Origin: Pleurodeles waltl
Taxonomy: Eukaryota > Chordata > Amphibia > Caudata > Salamandridae
Length of the DNA stretch: 64,000 nt
Reading direction: 5' to 3'
Assembly: GCF_031143425.1 (NCBI RefSeq)
Contig: NC_090437.1
Coordinates: forward strand, 843,833,978-843,897,977
Both the position numbers and the translations under genes were made by a program. Positions 25,880-36,799 of this stretch are shown here, one piece after another (within the stretch, counting starts at the first letter, position 1; every line of letters starts with the position of its first letter). The notes under the pieces are model-generated. The model was not told where the DNA came from. It saw only the letters and a list, made by a program, of their open reading frames with translations, and did no database searches.

Positions 25880-25953
25880 GTGTGAGTGTGTGTGTGTGTG
25901 TGCCCCAACCACCCCCCTCCCTCCTAAAGCTGCCGGCCGCCACTGGCTTTTAG

Positions 25954-28032
25954 GTGTGTTCCAAAGCTGTGTTAATGATTCCTGACCAATAATTAAAGTA
26001 AACAAAGACCAAAAGTTATGTTACAAATGAATCTATCAGCTTTTATTTAAAGTCCTATTTAGTATCATGCCCAAGCCTTTGAACACTCTTGAAACAACAA
26101 GTGGTGGTACTTTTCGCTTGAAATGTTGGCAACACTATTTGCAGCTGAACACAGGGGTTCACATGTAGCGACCTGTGTAATTAATATTCATTAGGTAGGT
26201 TGTTTTGCAACTCCCTCTGATTGCAGATTTTGCCACACCCCCTATTAGTACAAAGGTGCTTGCTGAACGTTGGTGCACACTTTGCAACCACTTTTTTGAC
26301 CTATCTCTTAACACGTCTGTCCCCTGCTTCACCTGCAACACTGAGGGCCTTTATTGAGAGTGGTGCCCCTGGAGAGATGAACTATATTTACTTGTGCCCC
26401 CTGAATGAGTAGAGTGAGCATAGATACTAGATTGAATGCCGGTCTTAACTGCATCACCATGAGCAAAGACCAGATTGGGAAACCACCCTAAGAACATTGA
26501 CAGTTATACTTGATCTTCTTTAGGCAGAAGAGGGCTGCCTGTGTGGCCGACTGCTGAAGCTAATAGAACTGTCACAACGGGGTATCCTAACACATATAAA
26601 ATTAGGCTAGGACACCTTTGGAATCTCAAATAGATTGTGCAGTGGTAGATCTTAACCTGTCCTAAGCTGACATTCGTAGGTCTTGGATAGAGTCAGAAGT
26701 GAAAATTTAACCCAGATGTCCAGCGAGGGCCTGGAGAGTGCTACGAAGACACAAGAACAAAGCGCCAGAAATGGAGAAGGGAAGTCCTGAAGCAACAGCC
26801 TCCGTATGGTGGGTCTGTCCAGGGAGTGGGTGGCTTCAGTATTACTGCAGATTATGGATTACAGAGTTTTGGCTAGTTGTAGTTGGTGTTGAGCCAGGGA
26901 GCACCCATCCTCCCTCCTCCACTTTGTACACCAAGAAGGATGGTATCTACCTAACCGATCTTTATCCTTTGAGAGGTTAGTTCCATGGGTCCAATTAAAT
27001 TTGAGAACACAGCACTGCTTCTATTTCTATTGCTTCGATTACATAAATTGGTTCAGAAACAACACAAATTGTTTGAAGCAGCCAAGAAATGACTAAGGAG
27101 CATCGATCTCACATGTATGTTGTTTTGGGGTAAATTGCATGTGGTTGATGGGGATCGCTCACACTTCTTCATGTCTTCGGAACAAGCTTTTCAGCATAGT
27201 ACATGAGTCAAATCCTAGGGATACAAAATGGATATAACTTTCAGAGCAAAAGGTTGAGCCTTGGGACAGCTATCTCAGAGACCCAGTGTACCCTAAGCTG
27301 GCATGGACTTGCTCTCTCAGGGCCATATCTGAGTTTGGAGAGATGGAACTCTCATGCAGTGGTTGGACGTCTGTACTGACAGACGGTAAATGTTATCTGT
27401 GGTGCCCTGAATACATTTATGGTGCCCGTGGAACGATGAAACGGTTCAACTACATGTGATAGCACACTTTACTGTGTCCCTGTGAAAAAAGAGGGGGTAA
27501 ACAGCGTCCTACTCCCGAATATTGGATAGCGAGGGACCCTTTTGCTGTCAGTAGAGAATGTTCTTCAATTGCTGTGAATTGACTGTTAATTTAGGCATGT
27601 TTGGATGGTGTGATATACCACTTTCTAGGTTTTCTAATGGGGGTGCTACCTGGGAACACAGAAAAGATATTCTGAGAAAAGTTAGTTCTTGCTGTAGATC
27701 TAAGAATGTTATATTGTATCTGGCTGGGGTTGTGCATAAAAGGGTGAGTATGCTTGGCAAGATAATATTTCCTAATGCAACAGAGAGGCTTACTTCTGAA
27801 AAAGGGCTTTATGTATGATGCCCATGACGTGGGATTCAAACTACTGTCACTGGAGACGAGCACTGCATTGATGCACTTTCACTGGAAATGTAAAGTGCCG
27901 GCAGGGAACACTGACGGACTGACCACTGATAATTTTCACCACACACTGCCCACACAAATGGTAAATAGCTACACACGACTGTGGTAAATGTATGACCTAG
28001 AATTTCCAGGATCTAAATGATTATCAGAAGAA
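25954..28032. other. Unassigned; may include 5' part of the interrupted L1
   Basis: A charged frame starting near 26738 (RRHKNKAPEMEKG) and a frame at 27558-27818 could be ORF1 remains of the L1 that begins clearly at 28033. The motifs are too weak to claim. No terminal repeats were found. Confidence 0.35.
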
Positions 28033-28850
28033 GTGAGAGGTGTAAACAATCCTCAGGTGCTACACGGTCAGTACCACATTCTTAAAGGAATTCAGGTTAG
28101 GCTGAATGAAAGTAAAGGGAGAGGCACATTTTACCACTCATCCTACACAACATATTCCAGATGGGAGGGTATAAGGCTGGCTTCATTCACTCTATTCCCG
28201 GTTATACTTTCAAAATTAGACCCAAATGGTATATAGAAAATGCTGGTGGGGAATGTTGACGAGATGGACATCGTTGTGTTGTGTGCCTATGTCTCTAATA
28301 CAGATAATGACACATTTAGTCTGGGACTGAAGGCAATGTTTGAACTCAATTTGAGAGCTATTATATTTTGGACAGTGGACATCAAGTGGAAACTGAATGG
28401 TGCATTAGACAAACATGCACCGGGGACTCAGTACTAAAAGCCAGAGACTGCAGAGGGCACTATATATTATTTTGGGACGGAGAGCACCATGAAGAGAAAA
28501 AGGTGCACTTCTCTTCGTCTGTCCAAGGGTTGTATACAAGATTGGGCGACCTGTTTGTCTCATGCATGCATGTTGACACGCTCACGTTGTCAGAGTATGA
28601 CAAGAGGATTCACTATGATCATTTTGTCCTTTCAGTGTTATACATTAGGACAGGGATTATGAACATTAGGACAGGGATTATAACCAGGGACACTACCAGG
28701 AAACTGCCTCTGGTTCATTCTAGTATAACTCCTTCCAGGCAGAACTACACATTGAGATTATTCATCTCCTCAAAACCAATGGAGGCACAGGTTCCTCAAG
28801 TGGTATTGAATGGGAGTCTATGGGATTTGTATTTAGAGACTGTGTGATTG
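28033..28850 (+). pseudogene. L1-type LINE, endonuclease half (left part of split copy)
   Basis: The L1 endonuclease is readable across frames. YHSSYTTYSR lies near 28131-28160. A VVLCAYVSNTDNDTF block, matching the family's VNVYAPN-D-F pattern, lies near 28271. A degenerate GDFN block follows around 28365, then GLYTRLGDLFVS, the SRID-like motif, near 28532. A (S)DHFVLS-like segment falls near 28617. Several stops and shifts interrupt it. The protein ends just before the LTR at 28921, and its RT half appears after that LTR from about 36.8 kb, so the two are one split element. Confidence 0.75.
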
Positions 28851-29690
28851 GTAAAACGGTAAGTATTAGAAATAATTAAAAAAAAAGAAGTTATGCAGAG
28901 TGAAAATACTCTAGTATAAGTGTTAGACCTGGCTTCCCTGGCGTAGTCTCCCCTGTCTTTTTTTGCCTCTGCTTTTCATGATTTGACTGTGTTGGACTCT
29001 ATTTTTGCTGTTTTTGGTACTCTGGTACTTCACCACTGCTGACCAGTGCTAAAGTGCAAGTGCTCCTGTGTAAACTGTATGTGTAATTGGCTATCCATGA
29101 TTGGCATATTTGATTTACTAGTAAGTCCACAGTAAAGTGCACTAGAGGTGCCCAGGTCGTGTAAATCAAATGCTGCTAGTAGACCTGCAGCACTGGTTGT
29201 GCCATCCACATGAGTAGGCCTGTAAAGATGTCTCACCAGACCTGCCACTGCAGTGTCTGTGTGTGCAGTCTTGCACTGCCAATTCGACCTGGCAAGTGTA
29301 CCCACTTGCCAGGCCTAAACCTTCCCTGTTTATTCATGTAAGGCACCCCTAAGTTAGGCCCTAGGTAGCTCCATAGGTAAGGTACAGTGTATGTGAAGGT
29401 AGGACATGTACTGATGTTTTTTACATGTCCTAACAGTTAAATACTGCTAAATTCAGTTTTCACTGTTGCAAGAGCTATTTCTCTCATAGGTTAACATAGG
29501 GGGCTGCCTTTAAATAACTTTAAAGTGCAGATTCCCTTTGGGAGCAGATTGAAACTTTGAGTTTGGTGTCTCCAAACTCACAATTTAAAAATACATCTTT
29601 TAGTAAAGTTGATTTTTAGATTGTTAGTTTGAAAATGGCACTTTTAGAAAGTGGGCATTTTCTTGCTTTGACCCCTTGGGTGCCATGGAT

Positions 29691-30101
29691 GAGCTGGTCT
29701 CGCCCTCGGTCGCCGTGTGCGAGGACGAGACCAGCTCCTCCTGCACCCGGCCTACGGGGAGCGCCCCCCGTAGGCCATCCACCCACACCCTGGTCAGGGA
29801 TGGCAGGCGAAGAGCTTCTGCTATGACCCCAACCCCCCGTCGGCGATCTGATGACTTCAGCACGCTCACAGAGCGCTGATGTCATCAGATGTTGCCGGGG
29901 ATGCTCTGGAAGCCATTTGCCTCCAGTGCATCTTGGAGAGAGGACGTCATAAAGGTGAGTCCTTCTCCTGGGGGGTGATTGGGTGGGGGGGAAACAGACA
30001 CAAAGGGAAAGAAAATAATTTTTCCTTTCCCGTGTCTGTTTTGAATGGATTCCTGCTCTACGATCAAAGTTGAGGCCCACGATTGTGGAGCAGGAATCCA
30101 T
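29691..30101. repeat. Cluster of five hairpins in the piggyBac left end
   Basis: Stem arms: 29691-29702 with 29726-29737 (12 bp perfect); 29749-29759 with 29766-29776 (11 bp perfect); 29846-29861 with 29875-29890 (16 bp, one mismatch); 29992-30011 with 30025-30041 (interrupted 17 bp); 30045-30058 with 30088-30101 (14 bp perfect). Apparent reading frames of 65-161 codons across this stretch are by-products of the high GC content. Confidence 0.85.
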
Positions 30102-30139
30102 CCACTAGACATCAGGAATGTTTTTTTCTTTATTTTGGG

Positions 30140-31250
30140 GAGTGACCCCTTTGGCAAAGGTCGCTCCTCGGTGGGCTATAATAGATCCATGTTTCGCCCC
30201 CCCCCGGCGGCTAGATCAACCATTATGACCGATCTGCCCCCCGGGGGGCAGGGGGTCTAAATCTTCTAATCACCAGGGATTCATAAAAAAATATGTTTAG
30301 GGAAGCAACCCCTTGGGCAAGGGTCGCTGCCCAGGGGGCAATATATTTTAAAATGTTTCGGCCCTCCCCCGGGACTAGATCGGTCATTTTTTCAGCCGAT
30401 CTGGCCCCCGGGGGTTCGAAACCCACTAGACACCAGGGATTGTTGAGTGTGTTTTTTTGTTTGTTGGGGGATCCCTTGGGCAAGGGTTGCCCCCCAAAGG
30501 GGGCACATGACTGTTGGCCATTTCTGCCCCCCTTAGGGGCAGGTCGGCCTATTATTTTTAGGCCCATCTGCCCCAAGGGAGAGCAGAAGCCACAAAGAAG
30601 CCAGGGTTTTTTTTTTTAGGTTTTTTTTTGTGTGGTGGACAGCCTCTTGGCCAAGGGTCGCACCGCCAAAGGGGCACATGACTATTGGCCATTTCTGCCC
30701 CCTTTTGGGGCAGAGCAGCCTATTATTTTTAGATCCATCTGCCCCAAAGGGGCACAGAAGCCACAAAGATGCCAGGGTTTTTTTTTTGTGTGAGGAGGGA
30801 GATCCCCTGGGCAGGGGTCACTCCCCAAAGGGGGCACACAAATGTTGGCCATTTCTGCTCCCAGGGGGGTAGAATCCACTAAGGTGCCAGGGATTGTTTT
30901 TGTTCCTGTTTTTGTGTGTGTTGGGGGAGCAGTCCCTTGGCCAAGGGTCCCCCCCCCCCCAAAGGGGACATATGACTGTTGGCCATTTCTGTCCCCCTTG
31001 GGGGCAGTTCAGCCTATTATTTTTAGGCCCATCTGCCCAGAAGGAGGGGGGCAGAAGCCACAAAGACGCCAGGGAATTTTTCTTTTTGCTTTTTTGTGTG
31101 GGGAGGTGGCCCCTTGGGCAAGGGATGTCCCCAAAGGGGGCACATTACTGTTGGCCATTTCCGTTCCCCTTGGGGGCAGATCAGCCTAGTTTTTTTAGGC
31201 TCATCTGCCCGAGGGGGGCAGAAACCACCAGAAACCAGGGAACATTTCTA
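30140..31250. repeat. ~160-bp GC-rich tandem array, about seven units
   Basis: Each unit carries CCCTTGGGCAAGGGTCG or a variant, then CCAAAGGGGGCACATGACTG, TTGGCCATTTCTGCCCC, GCCTATTATTTTTAGGCCC and GCCACAAAG-CCAGGG, ending in a T-run. Cores occur near 30147, 30306, 30471, 30641, 30803, 30931 and 31108. The first two units are shorter matches. Parts of each unit are self-complementary (GGGGCA with TGCCCC). It lies between the piggyBac left end and its transposase, where promoter or 5' UTR would be. Confidence 0.85.
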
Positions 31251-31764
31251 AATTGTGGTTGGTGAGGTGTTTGTCAACTGGTGAAGTATTTGCATTTGTA
31301 ATTATAATGGTTTATTTATCCTTTCTGTTCTAGTTCAAAGCTTTTGCTTTTGTTCCTGTGACTCCTTGCAGTTTTGGCAGTGGTTGACCTGCAGTTTGCG
31401 TAGTTACATATTTTGGGTAAGAAAAAACTATTGTACTCCAAATGAGTATTGTTTCCATGCATGAATGACATTTTTGTAAATGGTGTACTAAATGCTGGAT
31501 TGTGTGTGAAATTGTCCTTAGAATTTGTGCATGATGATATTTGTGTTGTCTTATATGTAATTTTCTTTTTCCTTTTTAGTGTGATATCATTGGTGATTGC
31601 TATGTCTCTGCAGAGTAGTTGCTGGTGAGACTAGTTTTTTCAGGCAAGTGAGTGGTATAGTTTTTGAGTACATACTCTTTCTGATAAAGCCACACTTTAT
31701 TTATTACTTATTTTACACAGTGCTGGTTGTTGGTGGTGCACTTGTCAAGTTACTTTTCGTGGGA

Positions 31765-33567
31765 AGGATCAAGGCTAGCCGCAGGGTGACCCCTCAGCAG
31801 GTTGTTGGTGGTATGCTTTTTGAGTCATCTTCTGACCATGATTATGAGCCTGACTCTGCATCTGAGGCAGAGGAGGAAGTGCTAGATTCTGGCAGTGAAT
31901 TTTCTGTCAGAGAGGAATCATCTGATGATGAAGCCACTCTGAATGCAGATGAAGTGCCTGTTGTAGAGGAGGACACTGATGTGCCAATTGTGCAGCAGCC
32001 TAGGGCTGAAAGGCTTCCCATTGGAAGACCTGACCTCTGGGTTTCCCCAAACATGGAGCAGCCGGAGTTGCCTGTCTCTACTGGTCTCCCATGGTGTAGA
32101 ATGAATGCAGAAAACTTTTTGCTTATCAATTTCTTTCAGTTGGTTATAGATGATGTATTTTTGGAAGACATTGTTGAGCAGACTAATTTGTAAAGCAGAG
32201 CAGTACTTGAGGGACAACAGTGCTAGACTTAGGCCACACTCTAGAGCTACCCAGTGGATTCCCACAAATCTGGAAGAGTTGAAAAAGTTCTTGGGTTTAA
32301 CATTTTTGATGGGGTTGATAAGGAAGCCATACCTGTCTTCGTATTGGTCTACTAGTCCCTTGATGGCAACAGCTATATTTCCTGCAACCATGAGTTGTAA
32401 TCGGTATGCTCTTCTTCTTCGGATGCTGCATTTTGTGGATAATGCTTTAGCCTTGCCACGGGATCACTCTGATTCCGACCGTATTTTTAAGATTAGGCCT
32501 GTCCTTGATCATTTTGTAGATCAGTTTTCAGAGGACTATGTTCCAGGGAATACATAGATGTGGACCAGTCTTTGGTCCTGTTCAAGGGCTGTTTGGTTTT
32601 TAGACAGTACATTCCTAGCAAGAGGGCACGGTATGGAAGTAATATGTACATTATGTCTGAAAGTAGTACAGGATATGTTTATAATTTCCTGGTCTACACT
32701 GGTATGGATTCCAATTTTGACCCACCTGGTTGTCCGCCCACTCTTGGAGTTAGTGAGAAAATTGTGTGGGAACTTGGTAGACGACTGTTTAACAAAAGGC
32801 ACCATTTGTACCTAGATAACTTCAACACTGGAGTGCAACTGTTCAGGGAATTGTTCAGAGTGGACATTCTTGCTTGTGGCACAATCCACTCTAACCGGAA
32901 AGGCTGTCCAAGGTAGCTTGTCTGTAAAAAACTTGAGAGGGGACAGTGCAGTGCCTTGCGTAAAGATGAGCTGCTAGCTCTGAAATTTGCAGACAGGAGG
33001 GATGTGTACATGCTGACTACCATCCATGATGAGCATACTTCCTCTGTGACTGTTTGGGGTCGGGTTGCCGAAGTGCCCAAACCTGTGTGCATTGTAGATT
33101 ATAATAAGCACAAGGGTGGTGTAGATAGTGTTGATCAGAGGATGGAACCTTACACTGCTGTTCGTAAGGCTTATGTTTGGTATAAAAAGTTGTCTGTACA
33201 TCACTTCCATTTAGCAACTTTTAATGCTTTTATTGTGTTCAAGGATTGTTCCCCGGAGTCAAAGATGACGTTTGTTAAGTTTCAGGAGTCAGTGATAGAG
33301 AGCCTTGTTGTGATGGAGCAGGCAAGAGTTCCTAAAGTAGCAGTGGTAGAGACTGTGGGTAGATTAAAAGATTGCCACTTTTCTCATCTCATTCCTCCCA
33401 CTCTCAAAAAAGACTTTCCCACTAAGAAACATAGAGTCTGTGCCCGAAGAGGTATCCGGACGGAGACTTGTATGTACTGCCCCGATCGTCCTTCTAAGCC
33501 TGGGCTATGTGTGGCTGGCTGCTTCAGAAGTTGCCACATCCAAAAGAATTATTGGGAACTATCGTGA
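31765..33567 (+). pseudogene. piggyBac (PGBD-type) transposase pseudogene, catalytic triad retained
   Basis: Cut-and-paste transposase acting at TTAA sites. The acidic N-terminus (RRVTPQQVVGG, then an Asp/Glu/Ser-rich stretch) spans 31770-32000. The N-terminal core follows to about 32530 and the catalytic core from 32551. Aspartates fall at the three positions expected for piggyBac: DVDQSL at 32563-32565, LYLDNF at 32815-32817 and GGVDSVD at 33124-33126. The C-terminus is cysteine-rich (CARRGIR, CMYC, CVAGC) at 33450-33530, as in the family's DNA-binding end. It is broken by a frame change near 32190, another near 32535-32550, and a TAG at 32914-32916. A splice-acceptor-like TTTTACACAG at about 31711-31720 makes the true start uncertain. 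Confidence 0.9.
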
Positions 33568-33718
33568 GCGTAAACTGCCTGATTTGTTTTATATTTTTTG
33601 TTTAGTTTCACAGTTGGCATTACTGTCCAGTATTTAGTTAGAGCTTTTGTGTTTGTAGTTTTGTACTTACTTATCATTAGTTAGTGTTTTCTTTTTTGTT
33701 AAGATAAAAGTGATGTCG

Positions 33719-33815
33719 GTGTGCGTGGAGTGGCGCTTGGCTAGCGGTGTGTGTGGAGTGGCCCTTGGCTGGCGGTGTGCGCGTAGTGGCATGTGGCTGG
33801 TGGTGTGAATAGTGA
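33719..33815. repeat. 28-bp minisatellite, three units plus a partial
   Basis: Head-to-tail 28-base units beginning GTGTGCGTGGAGTGGC and ending TTGGCTAGCG or a close variant, starting at 33719, 33747 and 33775, with a decayed fourth. It sits in the piggyBac 3' region just after the transposase. Confidence 0.82.
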
Positions 33816-34481
33816 CTTGCTGTTGGCCACAACAACACACTGCTAGCCAAATGCCAGTCCAAAGACTCCATCAGCTGGTGTGATTGCTGTGTCAGGCATG
33901 TGGGCGTATGACAGTGAGTGGCCCTTGAATTGCGCTGTCTGTTGATGTGACTGTTGTAATGTGCTGGGCCTGCGGTTGTCGGCGTGAATGGTCTTGTGCA
34001 AGTCACGGATGAAAGGTGTGTGAATGGACTGTAAAGCGGTTGGTGCCTTGACATGGCTTTACAGCTCACAAGCTGTTATTCATTGGTACAGTTTTTTGGC
34101 CTTTCCGTTATTAACAGTGCATTTCATTTTTGTGAAATCTCTTGCTTATAAAATTTGATCTATTGAATCATCACTCACAGTCGTGCCAAATCCAACTAGT
34201 ATGTATGTAAAATTGAAAATGAAAAAACCTGCTCTACTGTAATCAGGCGTCGAAGCACACCGATGACATGCTAGGTGTCTCGGGTGGGACCCCGATGATG
34301 AAGCATGCCAGCAACTAGGTTGGTGGTTGAGGGGTCTTTTTAGCATAACCTAAGGGCGTTTCTTTTCACAATTTGAATGCTTGGAACATAACAGAATGAC
34401 GTGGACACATCAAAATGATCTGTTACAGAACTATCTGTTTTTGCGAGGTAGAGCACATGCGCTTTTGGTCCCGGGTGCAGC

Positions 34482-34743
34482 TATCATCTAGGGAAACTTA
34501 CCAAACCCAGACATTTTTGAAAACTAGACACCCGGTGGAGTCCAGGAAGATGTGGCAAATTTGTGCTGGTGCGGTAATCCTACAAAGAAAAGTGAGGAAA
34601 ATGTGATCTTTGAGCTAAATTTGAGGTTTTCAAGGGATTCTGGATAAGAAAATATTGGGGGATCCATGTAAGCCACACCTCCCTGGACTCCACGGGGTGT
34701 CTAGTTTAAAAAAAATTCTGGGTTTGATAGTTTTCCCTAGATG
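34482..34743. repeat. Fold-back (inverted repeat) in piggyBac right arm
   Basis: Arm 34482-34556 (CTAGGGAAACTTACCAAACC..., then GACACCC and GGAGTCCAGG) is complementary to arm 34671-34743 (CCTGGACTCC, GGGTGTCTAG, GGGTTTGATAGTTTTCCC). The loop is about 115 bases. The same fold-back occurs in the second element near 42.93-43.56 kb, so it is a family feature. Confidence 0.85.
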
Positions 34744-34869
34744 GCTGCCAAGCCCAGGACCATAAACCCAGGTCTCCCCCTTGCAAAAACAGGTAGTTTT
34801 GTATTTGATAATTTTGTTGGGTCCACGTTGTGTTTTGGACCCTTCCCTGTCACGGGCACTAGGCCTACC

Positions 34870-35720
34870 CACACAAGTGAAGTACCATTTTTATCAGGAG
34901 ACTTGGGGGAATGCTGGGTGGAAGGAGGTTTGTGGCTCTCCTCAGATTTCAGCACTTTGCAGCACCGGAATATGAGGAAAAGGTGTTTCTTTTGCTACAT
35001 TTTGAGGTTTGCAAAGGATTCTGTCTGCCAGAGACTGATGAGAGCCCCACAAGTCACCTCATTCTGGATTCCCCAAGGGGTCTAGTTTTCAAAAATGTAT
35101 ATGTTTGCTAGGTTTCCCCAGGTGCTGTCTGAGCTAGAGGGCAAAATCCACAGCTATGCACTTTGCAAAAAACAGGTCAGTTTTCTTTGGGAAAATGTGA
35201 TGTGTCCACGTTGTGTTTTGGGCCATTTCCTGTCACAGGCACTAGGTCTACCCACCCAAGTGAGATACTTTTTTAATCAGGAGACTTGAGGGAATGCTGG
35301 CTGGAAGGATGTTTGTGGTTCCCCTCAGATTCCAGAACTTTGTAGCACTGAAATGTGAGGAAAACTTGTTTTTTGCCAAATTTTGGGGTTTGCAAAGGAT
35401 TCTAGGTGCCAGAACCTGGTGAGAGCCCCACAAGTCACCCCATCCTGGATTCCCCTAGATGTCTAGTTTTCAAAACTAAAACGGTTTGCTAGGATTCCCT
35501 AAGTGCCAGCTGAGTTAGAGGCCAAAATCCACAGCTAAGACCTTTCCAAAAAACAAGTCAGATTTCAATGTGAAAATGTGATGTGTCCATGTTTTGTTTT
35601 GGGGCGTTTCCTGTTGCGGGCACTAGGCCCATCGACACAAGTGAGGTTTCATTTTTATTGGGAGACTTGGGGGAACACAGAATAGAAGAACAAGTCTTAT
35701 TGCGCCTTGTATTTTTCTAC
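34870..35720. repeat. ~381-bp tandem units in the piggyBac right arm
   Basis: The phrase CAGGCACTAGG, CCCAC(A)CAAGTGA, TTTTTATCAGGAGACTTG, GGGAATGCTGG recurs with starts near 34878, 35259 and 35640, a period close to 381. Between them each unit has GAGAGCCCCACAAGTCACC and CTAGTTTTCAAAA. The last unit is partial. Confidence 0.85.
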
Positions 35721-36799
35721 ATTTTTTCCTTCCAAATGTAAGGCAGTGTGTAAGAAAGACGTGTATTTGAGAAATGCCCTGTAATTCACATGCTAGTATG
35801 GGGACCCCTGAATTCAGAAATGTGCAAATGACCACTGCTTATCATTACATTATCTTGTGAAGATTTTGGAAATACAAAGGTTTCCTTGATACCTATTTTT
35901 GACTCTTTATATTTTACCAAATGAATTGCTGTATACTCGGTATACAATGAAAACCCATTGCAAGATGCGCTCATTTATTGGCCCAGGGTACCTAGCGTTC
36001 TTGAACTTACAAGCCTTATATATCCTCGCAACCAGAAGAGTCCAGCAGACATCATGGAATATTGCTTTTGAAAATTTGGAATAGCAGGAAAAAGTACAGA
36101 GTAAATTGGAGACAAAAATGGCTGTTTTTTCATCTCAATTTCAATATTTTTTTATTTCTGTAGGAAAACCTTGCAGGATCAACACAAATGACCCCTTGCT
36201 GAGTTCAGAATTTTGCCTACTTTACAGAAATGTTTAGCTGTCCGGGATCCACCATTGTTTTCACTCCCATTTCTCTCACTAACTGGAAGGAGGCTGAAAG
36301 CACAAACAATTGTAAAAATGGGATATGTCCCAGTAAAATGCCAAAATTGTGTTGCTGAAAGCTGGGAAGATGGTGATTATAGCACCGCAAACCATTTGTT
36401 GATGCCATTTGCAGGGAATAAACACATGCTTTCTTCTCTAGCCCTTTTTTCTCATCCCCCCCCCAAAATATTTTTGTTGCTGTATTTTGGCTAATTTCTT
36501 GGTCTCCCCCGGGGGACCCACAAACTCTGGGTAGCTTTAGAATCCCTAGAATATTGGAAAGAAAGGAAGCAAATATGGCGTGGACAGCTTGTGTGAACAA
36601 AAAGTTATAAGGGGGTGAGTGGGGGTTAACCAGGTGGGTTTCTCCTTTGCCCTGACTAGAGTGAGGGTCCTTGCTTGGACAGGAGGTAACCTGACTGCCA
36701 ACCAAAGACCTCATTTCTAATAATAACTCAAACAAGCAACTCAACTGAGAGTTATTGTCCCTCCTGTTGAGAATCTACTTACAGAAAAGTGTAGACTTC

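Larger units (their letters stand above)
25157..25945. mobile_element. Non-autonomous hAT-type element built from a chain of hairpins
   Basis: The element opens CAGTGGGGGGG and closes CGGCCGCCACTG, the CAGTGG ends being typical of hAT transposons. It is flanked by a perfect 8-bp duplication, GCTTTTAG, at 25149-25156 and 25946-25953, the length hAT transposases make. It is 789 bp and encodes nothing convincing. The left 464 bases consist of seven consecutive stem-loops (see the separate repeat entry), the right half of a GT-rich tandem duplication. Duplication and termini make the boundaries certain; superfamily is inferred from these. Confidence 0.9.
29672..36625 (+). mobile_element. 7-kb piggyBac-type transposon with transposase pseudogene
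   Basis: The left end CCCCTTGGGTGCC follows TTGA (29668-29671). The right end, read inward, begins CCCCCACTCACCCC and abuts TTAA (36626-36629). The related LTR at 54996 has an uninterrupted TTAA at the matching place, so the left TTGA is a mutated TTAA. Length is 6,954 bp. In order it carries a hairpin cluster, a ~160-bp GC-rich tandem array, the transposase, a 28-bp minisatellite, a fold-back, ~381-bp tandem units and a conserved right arm. The last is shared in inverse orientation with the element at 40669. It is unusually long for piggyBac, mostly because of the repeat arrays. Confidence 0.85.
28921..36722 (+). mobile_element. Solo LTR interrupted by a piggyBac insertion
   Basis: Starts TGTTAGACCTGGC and ends TTTCTAATA. 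It is flanked by ATAAG (28916-28920) and ATAAC (36723-36727), a 5-bp duplication with one mismatch. The left 750 bases match the LTR at 54996 closely in order and wording (CAGTGCTAAAGTGC, GCACTAGAGGTGCCCAGG, CACTTTTAGAAAGTGG). After the inserted piggyBac only the last ~95 bases (GACTAGAGTGAGGGTCC onward) are left. Compared with the 54996 copy, about 1.3 kb of LTR middle is absent. This copy may belong to a short-LTR subfamily or have lost that part. Confidence 0.82.

Noticed and set aside
25455..26005. Open frames of 128-162 codons, minus strand
   Set aside because: Thr-His repeats from the GT-rich tandem duplication; not proteins.
29616..31265. Many 65-161 codon frames on both strands
   Set aside because: They track the GC-rich hairpins and ~160-bp array of the piggyBac; the same text recurs in each unit and frame.
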